Origin: Saturnia japonica
Lineage: Eukaryota; Arthropoda; Insecta; Lepidoptera; Saturniidae
Reading direction: 5' to 3'
NCBI GenBank assembly: GCA_033032175.1
Contig: CM065331.1
Span: 8,308,370 to 8,372,369 of the forward strand
Length of the DNA: 64,000 bases
Position numbers and translations under genes: made by a program. This document shows, in pieces, positions 22,231 to 33,130 of the stretch; the stretch's first letter is position 1, and each line of letters begins with the position of its first letter. Below the pieces are notes generated by a model. The model was given only the letters and a program-made list of their open reading frames with translations. It searched no databases and had not been told where the DNA came from.

Positions 22231-22454
22231 AATGAAAGTCTGTTTGCTACTTTATAGTACAAAAAAAAATTCATAAAATGTCAAGTAATGATAACACATT
22301 TTTTCCTTATCCGCTACACTGGAAACGATAAGCATGTCATTTTTTGACGTTTTTCTTTATCGTCACGTTTTATCTTTATTGAGGTAAGCAGAAACTAGGA
22401 CAATCATGATCCTGACAAATCGTTTTTCACATCTAACAGATTAAAACGAAAGAT

Positions 22455-22985
22455 ATGAACGACATACTGTAGGTTCGAATTCCTGGAATGAGATTGAGCT
22501 TTCGGTTAAGGAAGATACGTCTTTTTTTGTTATCGTTGCACTGCAAATTGACGGCAGTGTACTTGACAGTAAGTACAATGCTATCCAATAACATAACCCA
22601 CTACCGAGGGATCTACAATGTGCATCGCTAGTCGTCACTGTCACGCAAGCTTGCTCAAATGTCTTTTCATGTTTGAAGGAACCCATGTTGTAGGAAAGCG
22701 AGAACACACTATCTAGCCCATAGACAGAAAGTTCCACAGCTTCACAGTACGACAGAGATATGACGTAGAGAACTTTTTCGTTCATGATGAAACCATAGTA
22801 AGATGGTACAGCAATTTGAGAAGCTACCACAATGGAGATTAAAATTTGTCGCCAAACAACCCTAAGTGTATTCCGGCAGCTACATTTAAAAACTAGTTTT
22901 TCTGCGCTTAACGTTAATCTTGGGCCACAACGTTAATTAAGATCAGATGAGATTTTAAGAACCTTTAACGATAAAAAAAAAATCC
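22455..22985 (+). mobile_element. tRNA-headed SINE E, interrupted by another element
   Basis: The head has GTAGGTTCGAATTCCTGG (B box) and the E sequence runs to GGAAGATACG. Homology resumes at about 22777 with GTTCATGATGAAACCATAGT and continues to the 3' part with GCCACAACGTTAATTAAG. The gap is filled by unrelated sequence, described separately. Confidence 0.65.
22530..22776 (-). mobile_element. Probable LINE 3' fragment nested in SINE E
   Basis: On the minus strand it ends in ATAACAAAAAAAG, a short A-rich tail. One frame has a W-N-x-L-S.....F-P-x-T-x-x-x-x-S-N-M-K-R-H-L pattern (with stops) that resembles the end of a jockey/CR1-like reverse transcriptase ORF. The family call is tentative. 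Confidence 0.35.
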
Positions 22986-23024
22986 TCAAATGTGTTTTTG
23001 TGATAACGCCATATCTTCGTTAAT

Positions 23025-23290
23025 TCTTCTTCTTCTTGTTTTGGCGCCGCAAAAAGCCCATGCCAGTGTCAATGTTTATTAAGCCTTAGTAAAATTCTCT
23101 AATAATTATACAAAATGGGGACTTCTAACAAGATGGTGGCTCTCTTGTCAGAACTATCTAGGGAGTTTTTTTGACATCTCAAAATGTATGTTCGTACTTT
23201 ATCTTTATAATTCACTTCACTTACGCACAACAACCGAACTATATCACGCAAAATGCCACCAATATTACATATTCGTCAAAAAATTCTTCA
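23025..23290 (+). repeat. Dispersed repeat F
   Basis: TTCTTCTTGTTTTGGCGCCG and ACTTCTAACAAGATGGTGGC match the copies in foi intron 3 and at 11835. This copy has no MITE and shows the uninterrupted sequence. Confidence 0.7.
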
Positions 23291-23756
23291 TCAAAATTAA
23301 TGGTTCAAACATGATTAGACGAAACAGACAATTTTTTCTGCTAAAAAATCAACTAAAATGTAGAAGCAGCTGTTAGATTGTTTACATTCCATATTGTGCG
23401 AAATATTCGCACAGTTGAATACAGTTATTGAGCTCTGTTAGTAACCAATTATCATACAACGCGTGTCTTTAGAGCGAAATGAATCCAAGGTTTCTAATTA
23501 CACTTGAAATAAATGATAACGGCGTAACATTATAAATATAACGCTCAAAATACAAACATTTGTATTTAAACAATACTATTTTATACAGTAAAATACTAAT
23601 TAAACATATAAACCGCACGAGCAAAGTTGCACCTTATTCTCGTCAACGTAGAATACTACAATTCTGTATAGCGTCGTCCCCTATATTGATGACTTTGAAA
23701 AATCTAACTTAAATTCAACGACTGAAAGTCTAAACATACTTTTTTAAATTCTAATA

Positions 23757-23850
23757 TTATCGGTTCAGCGTTATGGCCGAAATTCCACCTGATATTAAGT
23801 GACGATATGACTCATGAAGATAACGCACATTAAGCTAAGCGGTTCAGCCG
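23757..23850 (-). mobile_element. SINE E fragment
   Basis: GGTTCAGCGTTATGGCCGAA and ATTAAGTGACGATATGACTC match the SINE E 3' side seen at 60945-61020. Confidence 0.5.
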
Positions 23851-23877
23851 GAACGTCACAATAAGTTTCACTTTCCT

Positions 23878-24005
23878 TAGGGGGCGTGTTCAAGTATTAC
23901 ATACATAACGCAATTTGGGGGGAGTGGGGTTCGTGTAAAACGTTACGATGCGTTACATGGGCGGGAGGGGGGTTCGAACAACGCGTTACGTTACTTTTTT
24001 TTTTA
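23878..24005 (+). mobile_element. G-rich one-ended transposon remnant
   Basis: Starts GGGGGCGTGTTCAAGTATTA, then CATAACGC, two G-rich runs (GGGGGGAGTGGGG and GGGCGGGAGGGGGG) and GCGTTACGTTAC. I recall insect DNA elements with GGGGCGTTCAAATATTACG-type inverted ends; the matching right end is missing here. Confidence 0.45.
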
Positions 24006-24009
24006 AATT

Positions 24010-25000
24010 TAAATAAATAGTTAAGCAATTAAAATATCCCAAGAAGTATAAATAAAGGTATAGGATTTCGGAAAGAAAAAAAAACACTGAATGCTACCTT
24101 TATACTTGTCAAGGAAAATAACATACTAAATTTTATTTCAGACTAATTAATATCAGCTCATAATAACGAAGTAAACTGGAAAAAGGTCTAGATACGCTGT
24201 GAATAGATTTGAACTCAATCACCATGAAGATAGAGTCGAAATTACATTCGAGTTTTGTTCCAGACGATAAATTAATCACAAAATATATTCTTAGAGTTTC
24301 ATGCAGCCTTTAAATAACAACCCGTAGGTATGTAAGTCATATACTAATAACGAAACGTTTAATGAATAAGGAAAAATGATGTTTTTTACTCGCTGATATT
24401 CCATTCTAAAATTAATGTCAATTATTTAATCATCTTAGTTTATTTATTGAAAGCCCAAATAATAAAAAAAAAACTTTTTTTCCTGATAAGAAAATTAAGA
24501 TTTATCGTACAATATTTTAAACACTTTTACACAGTTTGAGTGTTACTGTTATAAGGTTATCTCGTGATAAGTGATTCTAAAATTCCATAAATTTCAACAG
24601 CAAACTCAACTTTAGCGTTATTTATTAAATGATGACGTCACGCAGCCACATGAACAAAATGCCGCGTTTTTTGTGACATTTTATTTTTTATTCCAATTTT
24701 AAATTCTTTAATAAAGGTCTACCTAACGAATAGATTTTCAAGATAATGAAGTATTTAAAACAACCTTTCAAACTTTGTCGGCTGCTATATTATGATCCAT
24801 ATTCAAAATTTACTATTGGAGTTTACTCGTTATGAATCGATTTTCACATATGAACCCCGGTATGGAAATGGTACGAGGAGTGAAATAAATAAAAAGCGTT
24901 ACGTTTTTTTGCGCAACATACCTAGCGCACCTTTCAATTTAAAACCATGTATGTGTATATATACATACATCATCTTGCTGTTAGATAAATCATTAACCAC
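24010..25000. other. AT-rich stretch, no gene seen
   Basis: No coding gene, RNA gene or repeat copy that I can assign. A 99-codon frame from 24792 runs into the tetranucleotide microsatellite and is not supported. Confidence 0.4.
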
Positions 25001-25047
25001 TCAATCAGTCAGTCAGTCAATCAATCAATCAATCAGTCAATCAATCA
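25001..25047. repeat. (TCAR)n microsatellite
   Basis: About 12 tandem copies of TCAA/TCAG. Confidence 0.9.
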
Positions 25048-25507
25048 CCTCTTTGCCCATTGAATATTCAAAGACAATCAATCGTACTTAAGGAGTAAAC
25101 TCCAGTCGTGCGCAGGACCTGACACAAAACCCCCTTTTTTATGTATTTTTTAAAATTATTATTATTATTACTAGGTGACCCGTGCGAATATTTCGCGTAT
25201 TGTGGAATGTAAACAATCTAACAGCTGTCATGTTAATTAAACATGATTGTTAATAGATGACGCCTCCTACATGTTAGTTGAATATATTTTCATTTGGAAA
25301 GACATCAACAGATGGCAACATGATATTCCCAAAGAAATGGTCTTTCATCCATTTTTTAATGAAAACATTAATTTTAAACAATTCATCTGTTTTTCGTCAA
25401 TAGCGGGGAACATAAGATTTAAAATTAAGTTTGTGTCAATAATTCTTATGAAGAATTGAAAGGCTGGCTCTTAAATTCAACAAACGGAACAACTATCAGT
25501 GTCTAGG

Positions 25508-25615
25508 ATTATAGCCAAGCGGGCTTTACGGTTATAATGGCGAAGTTTACCACGATGTTTTCCTTATCGGGAATCGAAGCTACGTCGATCGCTGCGGTGT
25601 CCGTACACGCTACCT
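25508..25615 (-). mobile_element. SINE E fragment, minus
   Basis: ACCACGATGTTTTCCTTATC and ATCGAAGCTACGTCGATCGC match the E head in reverse (compare 18170-18225). Confidence 0.6.
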
Positions 25616-25684
25616 CTGGAGCCTTTTTAAATTAAAAATCCAAATCGAATATTTTATACATCTTTAATTATTCTAAAGAACGCA

Positions 25685-25855
25685 GCACAACACACGAGAC
25701 GCGCGTGAGCGACCGGACGCGCCTCTTTCTGTCGCACAATAAGTCTGCCTCTGTCTAACCTACAGTCGTTTCGTTTCGTTAGACGTCGTTAAAATCGCGC
25801 CGCGTCTGCATCCGCGCCGTTACGAGCGTATTTCGGTGGAGGTCAAGGTCATTTT
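25685..25855 (+). repeat. CpG-rich repeat P
   Basis: Contains GAGACGCGCGTGAGCGACCG and TTTCGTTAGACGTCGTTAAA followed by TCGCGCC. Shares this layout with 27785-27950 and, in reverse, 31425-31560. Confidence 0.55.
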
Positions 25856-25970
25856 TTACGTACTAATGTGAAATGAAGATAGAGGTCCGGTTTTATTCGC
25901 CCGTTTTGTTTTAATATAATAAAGATGTGACATTGAAACGACGATAGATTGATTGTTTTTATTAATTTAC

Positions 25971-26421
25971 TAGCTGTGCCCTATAATAATGCTTATTGCA
26001 GGTGATCCTTAGAAGATAGACATGCTTTCGCTGACTTTTTTGTAGGTTTTTTTTATATCTACACTTACGTAGTACATTAATTTGAAATATCTCTTACAGT
26101 TTACTCAGCGTAAGCCATTTAAGCACCCGAATTAATACACCACGAGCAGTTTTTTTTAATTTGCACAGAACCCTAATTGTTTTTCTAAAATAAAAGTAGC
26201 CTAAGTTACTCATTATAACATCAGCTATCTGCCAGTGAAAGCACTCTCAAAATCGGTCCAACCGTTTCGGAGATTACCGGAACAAACAGAAAGACAGGCA
26301 AAAAATGTTAAAATTGTTTTTTTTTTTAATTATTATTGGTACCGTATGTATATACTTTCAGATGCATTTAATAAAAAGCTGTTATTTTGATATTACAAAC
26401 ATAACTTAAATTTAATAATAA
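25971..26421 (+). repeat. Dispersed repeat B
   Basis: Starts ACTAGCTGTGCCCTATAATA (the 5' part deleted relative to 36101) and ends GATATTACAAACATAACTTA. Confidence 0.7.
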
Positions 26422-26595
26422 TGCAGATACTAAACCTGTCCAGTGCCATTGAACTTAGATCTCCCAAAACATTGACATTGACACTCATTGACATTATTAA
26501 TTCATTGTATACATTCATACTTCAAATGTAAAACATAATAATAGCCGATAATCAAAATGTCGCGGGTCAAATTTCGACCATTGGGTGATTGCTAG
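26422..26595 (+). mobile_element. Helitron-like family A, 3' half
   Basis: From ACTAAACCTGTCCAGTGCCA to CATTGGGTGATTGCTAG; CTAG at 26592-26595. It abuts the repeat B copy directly, as also happens near 305-374. Confidence 0.65.
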
Positions 26596-26618
26596 AATGT
26601 TTAGTTAATATTTTGAGT

Positions 26619-27092
26619 TTATAGACTACTTGACTCATATGAAATTTGGCGTAATAAATAAATATTTTCTGTAGTACTTGACTTAAGAATCCAATATGTA
26701 TGGATTTCAGATATTAAAACTGTAAGATGGTTATATATTTACAACTGTAGCTAGAACTCTAAAAACGTTGTCGGCCATATTGTGACATCATAGCACTCTA
26801 AAGAGGTTCAGAATATTGACATTTATGGCATAAGAAGTATGAAGATTTTTACAGTGATAAACGTTTGATAAAGGTCAAATTTTTTTTTTCGACCAGTATG
26901 ACTTCACAGCAGAGATAATAAAATATAGACTATTATGGCTGACAGCGTTTTCGCCTGTTTAAGAAAAGTAAACTTTTAGTTTTGCAGTTTTCTAGGCCCT
27001 AAAAAAATATAGTAATATATTTTCCTCTAATCGGACAATAATTACTAATTTAAGACCTACTTTAAAAAAAGACTCAACTAATCTATTATTAA
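26619..27092 (+). repeat. Long repeat J, copy 1
   Basis: About 470 bp, alignable end to end with 32088-32617: shared AATAAATAAATATTTTCTGT, GTTGTCGGCCATATTGTGAC, GAGATAATA and GACAATAATTACTAATTTAA. It encodes nothing recognisable. Confidence 0.8.
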
Positions 27093-27159
27093 TATCTTTA
27101 TGAAACGTAGAAGGTTAACTTAAAAAAGGGGACACCACCCTATTGGGTAATGACATACT

Positions 27160-27440
27160 ATATATATTTAATATTATAAAGCTCAAATAAATGTTTGTTT
27201 GTTTGAGCGTTAATCTTTGGCACTATGTACCCGTCAAATTTGAAAAATTCTTTTCGTGTTTCATAGCCTATAGATTATGGAAGTTTATGGGTTATATAGT
27301 TTTACGCTACGGCCCTAAGAAGCAGAGTAGTAACTGTGACCGTCAAGCGATCCGGCAAGCTGTAGACAAGTACGGGAAGTGAGAACAGAGCGGTAGGCTA
27401 CACGGCTGCGTTGACGGTGGCGTTGTGGAGATATGGTCAA
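27160..27440 (+). repeat. Dispersed repeat I
   Basis: TGTTTGTTTGTTTGAGCGTT, the AAATTTGAAAAATTCTTTTC block and ACGCTACGGCCCTAAGAAGC are shared with 56580 and 32945. The 63-codon frame across it is not a gene. Confidence 0.6.
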
Positions 27441-27477
27441 ATAAATTTAACAAGAGTTTAAAACCCTGGAGCACTGC

Positions 27478-27742
27478 TGGTGTATTAATATTAGCCTAAT
27501 AGTCCGAAGCGCGACGGCTATGCTCTAGGTCCTGGGTTCGATTCCCAGGTCGAGGAAAACGTTATTGGGTTTTTCGATGTAATTCTCAGTAGCAACTTGG
27601 AGTTTGGTTTTGTGCTCAATTAAAGGCAATAGGCTCGCCCCCTATCACATGGGACCTAAAAAACATACCCGGCTAACTGTGGGTGTACATTTTTACACCT
27701 CTGCCTAAGCCTTCGAGGATACAGCGTGATTGTATGTTACAA
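27478..27742 (+). mobile_element. tRNA-headed SINE D, plus copy
   Basis: B box in CCTGGGTTCGATTCCCAGG (27531-27549), then TTCTCAGTAGCAACTTGG, CAATAGGCTCGCCCCCTATC, CACATGGGACCTAAAAA and TGTGGGTGTACATTTTTACA. The A box is weak. Nearly the whole unit recurs reversed at 30262. Confidence 0.8.
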
Positions 27743-27784
27743 AAAATATTGTAACAAATTCAACACATTATCATTCTGTTCGGC

Positions 27785-27950
27785 AAATACTTTACGTCAA
27801 TCTCACGTCTCGCTCTACGCTGTCTCTTTCACTTCGATGACGCACCGTAACGATAACGAAAGAGCACGCCGCGCCGAGTCCGCCGTTCGTTTCGTTACAT
27901 GTCGTTAATACCACGTTATATCGCGCCACAAGTTACGCTGTGACGTAATA
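27785..27950 (+). repeat. CpG-rich repeat P
   Basis: CTCACGTCTCGCTCTACGCT, TTCGTTTCGTTACATGTCGT and TATATCGCGCC give the same order of motifs as at 25685. The 60-codon frame here is compositional. Confidence 0.55.
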
Positions 27951-28082
27951 ATGCAAGGTTACGTGGTATTTTCGTCTTATCGCCTACGATATAATGTAAT
28001 ACAGTTGCGGTTGCATAAGACAACGTAATTTCCTCAAAACCCGGGACTTTGTTTTAAAAATAAAGCAATTTTGAAACAATGG

Positions 28083-28345
28083 TAGCGTGTACGGACACCG
28101 CGTCGAGCGACGTGAGTTGGAATCCCTGCGATGAGCCTGAGCGTCCGGTGAAGGAAAACATCATGATGAAACCATAGCACGGTGGTAGTGCTTTTTCTAA
28201 TGCTCGCCTGGCTAGCTCCCACTCTCAAGTTGAAAATCGATCGCCAAACGCCTATAGTTGTGTTCCGGCAGCTGCACTTGAGAGCAGGTCTTTCATCTTA
28301 GACCACATCGTCACTTATGCTTACGTTAGATTGTGGCCATAACAC
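28083..28345 (+). mobile_element. tRNA-headed SINE E, plus copy
   Basis: Best E copy: tRNA-like head GTAGCGTGTACGGACACCGC, a B-box-like GAGTTGGAATCCCTG, ATGATGAAACCATAGCACGG, the GGCTAGCTCCCACTCTCAAG block and GTTCCGGCAGCTGCACTTGA. Confidence 0.8.
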
Positions 28346-28378
28346 TAAATTTATAACGATAAAAAAATAAGTTATTCA

Positions 28379-28600
28379 ATATAGGCCCTAAGAAAGCACT
28401 TATGAACGTCAAAACACTACTACCGGTTCGGGAAATATTCCAGACATGGAGAAGAACCGGTAAGAAACTCGATCAGGATTATCAAATTGAAAGGTTGAAA
28501 ATCTTTTTTTTATAATAGCGCAGCACATTGACCATACTGTCTCTGATGGTAAACACAGACCATCGAGAGATCTAAATCTAAAGATTTATCTAAAGGTGTC
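28379..28600 (+). repeat. Dispersed repeat K
   Basis: GGCCCTAAGAAAGCACTTAT, ACACTACTACCGGTTCGGGA and AGAACCGGTAAGAAACTCGA match 38320-38440. Fragments also occur at 39725 and 41005. Confidence 0.65.
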
Positions 28601-28797
28601 TACGTGCAAAAAAAATTTGTAATTTTTTTATCCAAGTGCCATGCCTGACAATATCCAAATGGGTCCAAAATCCTATGTCTATTCCTTTTTACGAACGCAG
28701 AGCTAATATAGACATGAGGTCTAAGTGGCTTTGTGATGACTTCATGACAACCAGAGCGTATGTGGGTGGGGGCTTGTGGAATATTTGAACTTAGACC

Positions 28798-29032
28798 CTA
28801 AATAAAACAAGATAAATCACTACTGCAACAAAAATATTTTTCTATTTCTGATTTTTATTTGATACCCAGACGTCGTACTTAAATAATATAGCCTATGTCA
28901 CTCCCACGATAAAGACGCTTCGTATTCTAAAATCAATCAAGTGTTAAGGCTACAGAGCGTGCCAAAGAAATAGACATACATGTGTACATACGCTCGAAAA
29001 ACATAACCCTCCTTTTCGCAGTCGGGTAAAAA
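28798..29032 (-). repeat. Dispersed repeat C
   Basis: TATAGCCTATGTCACTCCCA and GAGCGTGCCAAAGAAATAGA are shared with 19251 and 42233. Confidence 0.65.
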
Positions 29033-30261
29033 GTAAATATATCACTGCATCGCGATCGGTTTAGCTAATCTACGTATGGAAATGTTCGTAATAGTCCGAA
29101 TTAGGTTTTTATAGCCAGAATAGTCTATAAAGGAGACGGGTAATTTTGGGTCCAGAATGCAATTAGTTGAAATATGGTTTATAAAATCGAATATATTTTT
29201 GTTTTTAAAATCGTGCAATATGATTAAAATTCACAATCAACAAAATAAGTAGATTAATAACTTGAAATGATAATAAACATAAGCCTTTTTTAATATTAAT
29301 CCTACTTGAAAAATAGTTTCATTTAAGTTTATTACATGACTTCGCTTTTAAGAAATATCTTAAGTCTCTGCTTTTAGATTGCAAAAAATCCGCTTTTTTT
29401 CAGTAACTGTTTGATAATGCATCGGCTATTAATTTTTCACCGTTTTCATATTTTTACATCTCTTTTTTTTACCTAGGCCGTGTCTGTATGAAAGAGTATT
29501 CGTCTCCTTTCCTGGTAGACTACTCATACACGTGTCACGGATTTAACTCAAGAAAGGGTTGAACGATTCTTATTCAATTTTATACATGGGATGCTTTATA
29601 CCATTTCTTAAATTTCCTATAATCCTTTTAAAACTCGTAACAACAAATAACTTAAAAACAAAAAACAAACTATTTTTATAAAATGTTGTACACTCAAAGT
29701 ATATTCTTTCATTCCATAATTGACAAACTATAAGAACCTAGGCTCACCGAAATTGCTACGGTTGTATAGCTCGAAGGAACTCGAAGTGGGTGAGCCACAT
29801 ATATCGCAGAAATATGAGATACACTTAAAGTAGCGGGACAAACTTTCGATAAAGACTGTCTTGCATAGACGGAAATGGCGTGCAATGAACGAGGAATGAC
29901 ACAACTTTAGATGAAAGAAGGCCGAAGAAGTACTGCCGTCACTAATTTTAGAAAATGTAATTTTTCTTTTATTAAATTAGAGACTTGAAATAAAAATGTT
30001 AACCGTTTGTGAACTGTACTTGTACTCACAAGGCACAGTGCCTCACTTTGTCGTGCCAATATAAAACATACATTGAAAACTATATCAATCTAGCGGAGCA
30101 CATTATTGTCAATTGTTATAGCCTATCAATTGACCAATGGACATAAGTTTCCTATGTACGAAATTTCGTAAGAGTCGAGCCGTTTTTGAGTTATTCGGAC
30201 ATACAAACAGACAAAAAAACTTTAATCGCATATTCATGATCAGTATCCTATATAACATACC
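29033..30261. other. AT-rich stretch, no gene seen
   Basis: Holds decayed non-LTR-like sequence (CCTATCAATTGACCAATGG near 30122, and ACATACAAACAGAC) but no supported gene. Long unique AT-rich runs around 29200-29460. Confidence 0.35.
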
Positions 30262-30500
30262 GCCACTCCTGTATACCCGAAGGGTTAGGCAGAGGTGTAC
30301 TAATTAATGTACACCCACAGTTCGCCGAGTATGTTTTTAGGTCCCATGTAATAGGGGGCGAGCCTATTGCCATTAATCGGGCACAAAGCCGAGCTGCTAC
30401 TGAGAATTTCATAGAAAACCCCAATCACAATTTGCTCGACATGGGAATCGAACCCAGGACCTCGATCAAAGTAGTCGCGCTTACGACCACTAGGGTAATG
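30262..30500 (-). mobile_element. tRNA-headed SINE D, minus copy
   Basis: Reverse of 27478-27742. On the minus strand: A-box-like TAGTGGTCGTAAGCG, B box in CCTGGGTTCGATTCCCATG, TTCTCAGTAGCAGCTCGG and CAATAGGCTCGCCCCCTATT. The two copies confirm a tRNA-derived SINE family. Confidence 0.82.
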
Positions 30501-30849
30501 AGGTAGTTTATCGGGATTTAAAAAATTACATGTACAGACAGAACCACATATTTATTAATATTATAGATTATAGAAGCTGGGTAATTTTTTTTTACTTGCT
30601 TGTGCCGCGGCATAAAGATGCTTTTTGTAGCGTATGTTCTATTGATTACTTACAATTTAGACAGCCGTTGGTCTGTTAATGACCTCGTTTTCTATACGGA
30701 ACAGTGCTTTTAATATAAAACAGAATTAATTGTCTCCCAAACGTGTTCCGGTCTGCCGAATTCACCTACAGAATCTTAATTAATATGCACCGACACTGTA
30801 CCGTCAAATTCTGGGTATAATCAAATAGGCCGATTTGATTGGAGAATAA

Positions 30850-31085
30850 ATAAATAAAATATGGGTACACAATTTCACACGCGGCCTTTTAATTCCAAAC
30901 AAAGCAAAGCTTTTATTATGATAACTAAACAGCTGATATACATATATAGATAAATAACACACAGACATACAACTGACAATCATGCTCATTACACAAACTT
31001 CAGTCGTACGCGGGGATCGAATCCGCGACCTCTAGGCAGTCTCGGATCAATAGTAGGGTTTACTATCACTACGCCACAAACTTGT
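30850..31085 (-). mobile_element. tRNA-headed SINE G
   Basis: On the minus strand, from 31079: TGGCGTAGTGATAGTAAACC (A box), CTACTATTGATCCGAG, GCGGATTCGATCCCCGCG (B box), then a body with AGCTTTGCTTTGTTTGGAAT running to about 30850. The tail reappears at 63412 and a related head at 53990. Confidence 0.75.
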
Positions 31086-31424
31086 CAATCGCGGGACAAT
31101 CGATTTGACAATCGCGATTATCAACCATTTTATTCCCCCTTTCACCTCCATCCACTACCTATTCTAATTTCCAACTGCAAATTCTAACGCGCATGCAACG
31201 GTATAAACATTGTTGCCAGAATAAATTAACAAAAAAAAAATGTTAATCTGGTGGATTCCGAGTATCCTGACTTTGCCTTCATAAATACTGATAAAAACAA
31301 AAACTTAAATAATATAAAAGCACTTACTTGAACAATCGAAGTGTACAGAAGAATGATAAAATAATATGAAAAAAACTAATACATATTACCAAAAGTAACT
31401 AAAATAAATCATTTCTTCGAAGCG

Positions 31425-31560
31425 TCCGAGAGCCGTTTAACGAGAAATAACGAACCGTTGCGTGCGCCGCGCCGTGACTCTCTGCGTTAGAGCGAGACCG
31501 ACATAGCGTGCGAGCGAGACGACCGACTGACGCGCGCGCTTCACTTCAGTTTAATTGACG
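31425..31560 (-). repeat. CpG-rich repeat P, minus copy
   Basis: In reverse it reads CGTCTCGCTCGCACGCTATG, then GGTCTCGCTCTAACGC and GGTTCGTTATTTCTCGTTAA, the same order as at 27785. Confidence 0.55.
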
Positions 31561-32087
31561 TTAGCAAAAACAAACAGTGCCTTAGGAATTTATTTAACAT
31601 TGCAAAACCTACACGTGTCACGTATCATTTAATTATAAAAAAGTAGAAAAGTTGTTGTCACGGCGACCAGAAGGCGCATTTAATATACCTATGCTAATTG
31701 CTATGACAAGCAACAGAATATAGATCTTATCTCTAACGTTCTTTTTTTGACGTGAATACCTCCTTATATTTCTTTTTTTTTTCGATCTGACCTTACTGTT
31801 AGCCTGAGAGGCCCTATCCAAAAACAGAGCCGTTGGTGGCTTTTACAGCTATACTGGGCTTGGGCGCGATCTCTTAAGGCACTCTGACGCGAAAGCGTGG
31901 GCACCAAGCGCGCAAGGGTGCCAATGTGACCGGACCTTGGTTTGATCTGACTAATTCCCTATCCGTAAAATTCGAGCTAAACAAACATATACATATATAA
32001 ATGTCCCTGCCTTCTGGGAGGAAGGAAGGAACATGTGCATACGTATTTAGTGATCTGACGTCTTTATATTTGCTTTCATAGTGCAAG
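31561..32087. other. Unassigned stretch
   Basis: Two minus-strand frames of 60-70 codons (31633-31821 and 31874-32086) lack recognisable domains. Near 31860-31930 there is a less AT-rich unique patch (GACGCGAAAGCGTGGGC). No gene call. Confidence 0.35.
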
Positions 32088-32617
32088 GCAATAGACTACT
32101 TAACTCATATCAAATTTGGCGCAATAAATAAATATTTTCTGTAGTATTTGACTTAAGAAAACCAATATTTATCGATTTCAGATATTAAAAGTGAAAGATG
32201 TATATTTACAATTTAAAAATGTTTTTTTTTTCTCCGAAAACGTTGTCGGCCATGTTGTGACATCGTATGAAGCTTCGATCAATAATACAACTATAAGCAA
32301 ATTTCTTGTCGGTACGAGTCAAATTCACTACTGACATTGACATTTATCCCAGTAATTATAACATTTATGACTTAAAAAGTATCGAGTTTTTAGCAATGAT
32401 GAGCGTTTGCTAAATGTCAAACATTTATTTTCGACCCGTATGACGTAACAGCAGAGATAATATGGCCGACAGCGATTTCGCCTATTTAAGAAAAGTAAAC
32501 TTTTAAAATAAAGATTTGCGGTTTTGTGAGCCCTAAAAATCTGGTAATATTTTATTATCTCTAATCAGACAATAATTAATAATGTAAGACCAACTTTAAA
32601 AAAGAGTCAGCTAGTCT
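32088..32617 (+). repeat. Long repeat J, copy 2
   Basis: End-to-end relative of 26619-27092, somewhat longer because of an internal segment near 32275-32340 (TTTCTTGTCGGTACGAGTCA). Shared GTTGTCGGCCATGTTGTGAC and CAGACAATAATTAATAATG. Confidence 0.8.
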
Positions 32618-32619
32618 AT

Positions 32620-32890
32620 TGGTGGGATAAATTATAGACTGGCGTGGTACGGGCATGTCATGAGGGATGAAAGTCATATAGCTACAAGAATGTTAGGTGT
32701 GAAGGTGGATGGATATGGGAGTAGAGGAAGACTAAAGAAGAAGGTATAGATGGATTGTGTGAAGAATGATATGCGTATAAAAGGTGTCGATACTGAAATG
32801 ACAGCTGATAGAATAGAGTGGCAGAAGAAAACATGCTGTGCTGACCCTACTTGAGTAGGATAAGAGATAAAAAGAAGAAGTGGGAGAAAG
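32620..32890 (+). pseudogene. LINE ORF2 3' end, decayed
   Basis: Broken frames read like the C terminus common in lepidopteran RTE/CR1-like LINEs (Y-G-H-V-M-R-D-E, W-M-D-C-V-K-x-D-M-R-x-K-G-V, then C-C-A-D-P-T), interrupted by stops. It ends in TAAAAAGAAGAAG after TTGAGTAGGATAAG. A related relic is at 51410-51995. Confidence 0.65.
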
Positions 32891-32944
32891 CTGAAAACAA
32901 AAGCATTAAAACGATGTTTGAATAATTAATTTAAACGAAGATCT

Positions 32945-33130
32945 CGAAGATTTTTTGTTTGTTTGTTTAAACACGCTAATCTCTGGATCTACCAGTCGAA
33001 TTCGAAAAAGTATGTATATGATAGCCAGACTCTCGAGGAATAGTATAGGCTATTTAATATTAGGCTACAACTCTCAGATAGCCTTAAATATTATTTTTTA
33101 TTACGTAAGTCGGAAGTCGACGCCCTCCCG
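32945..33130 (+). repeat. Dispersed repeat I
   Basis: TTTGTTTGTTTGTTTAAACA, CGCTAATCTCTGGATCTACC and AGTATAGGCTATTTAATATT match the I copies at 27160 and 56580. Confidence 0.55.

Noticed and set aside
22441..22830. 129-codon minus-strand frame
   Set aside because: Spans a SINE E with a nested element; its composition is explained by the repeats.
27520..27560. Possible tRNA gene with a perfect B box
   Set aside because: The same sequence with a 200-bp conserved tail recurs at 30262-30500, and no cloverleaf forms. It is a SINE head.
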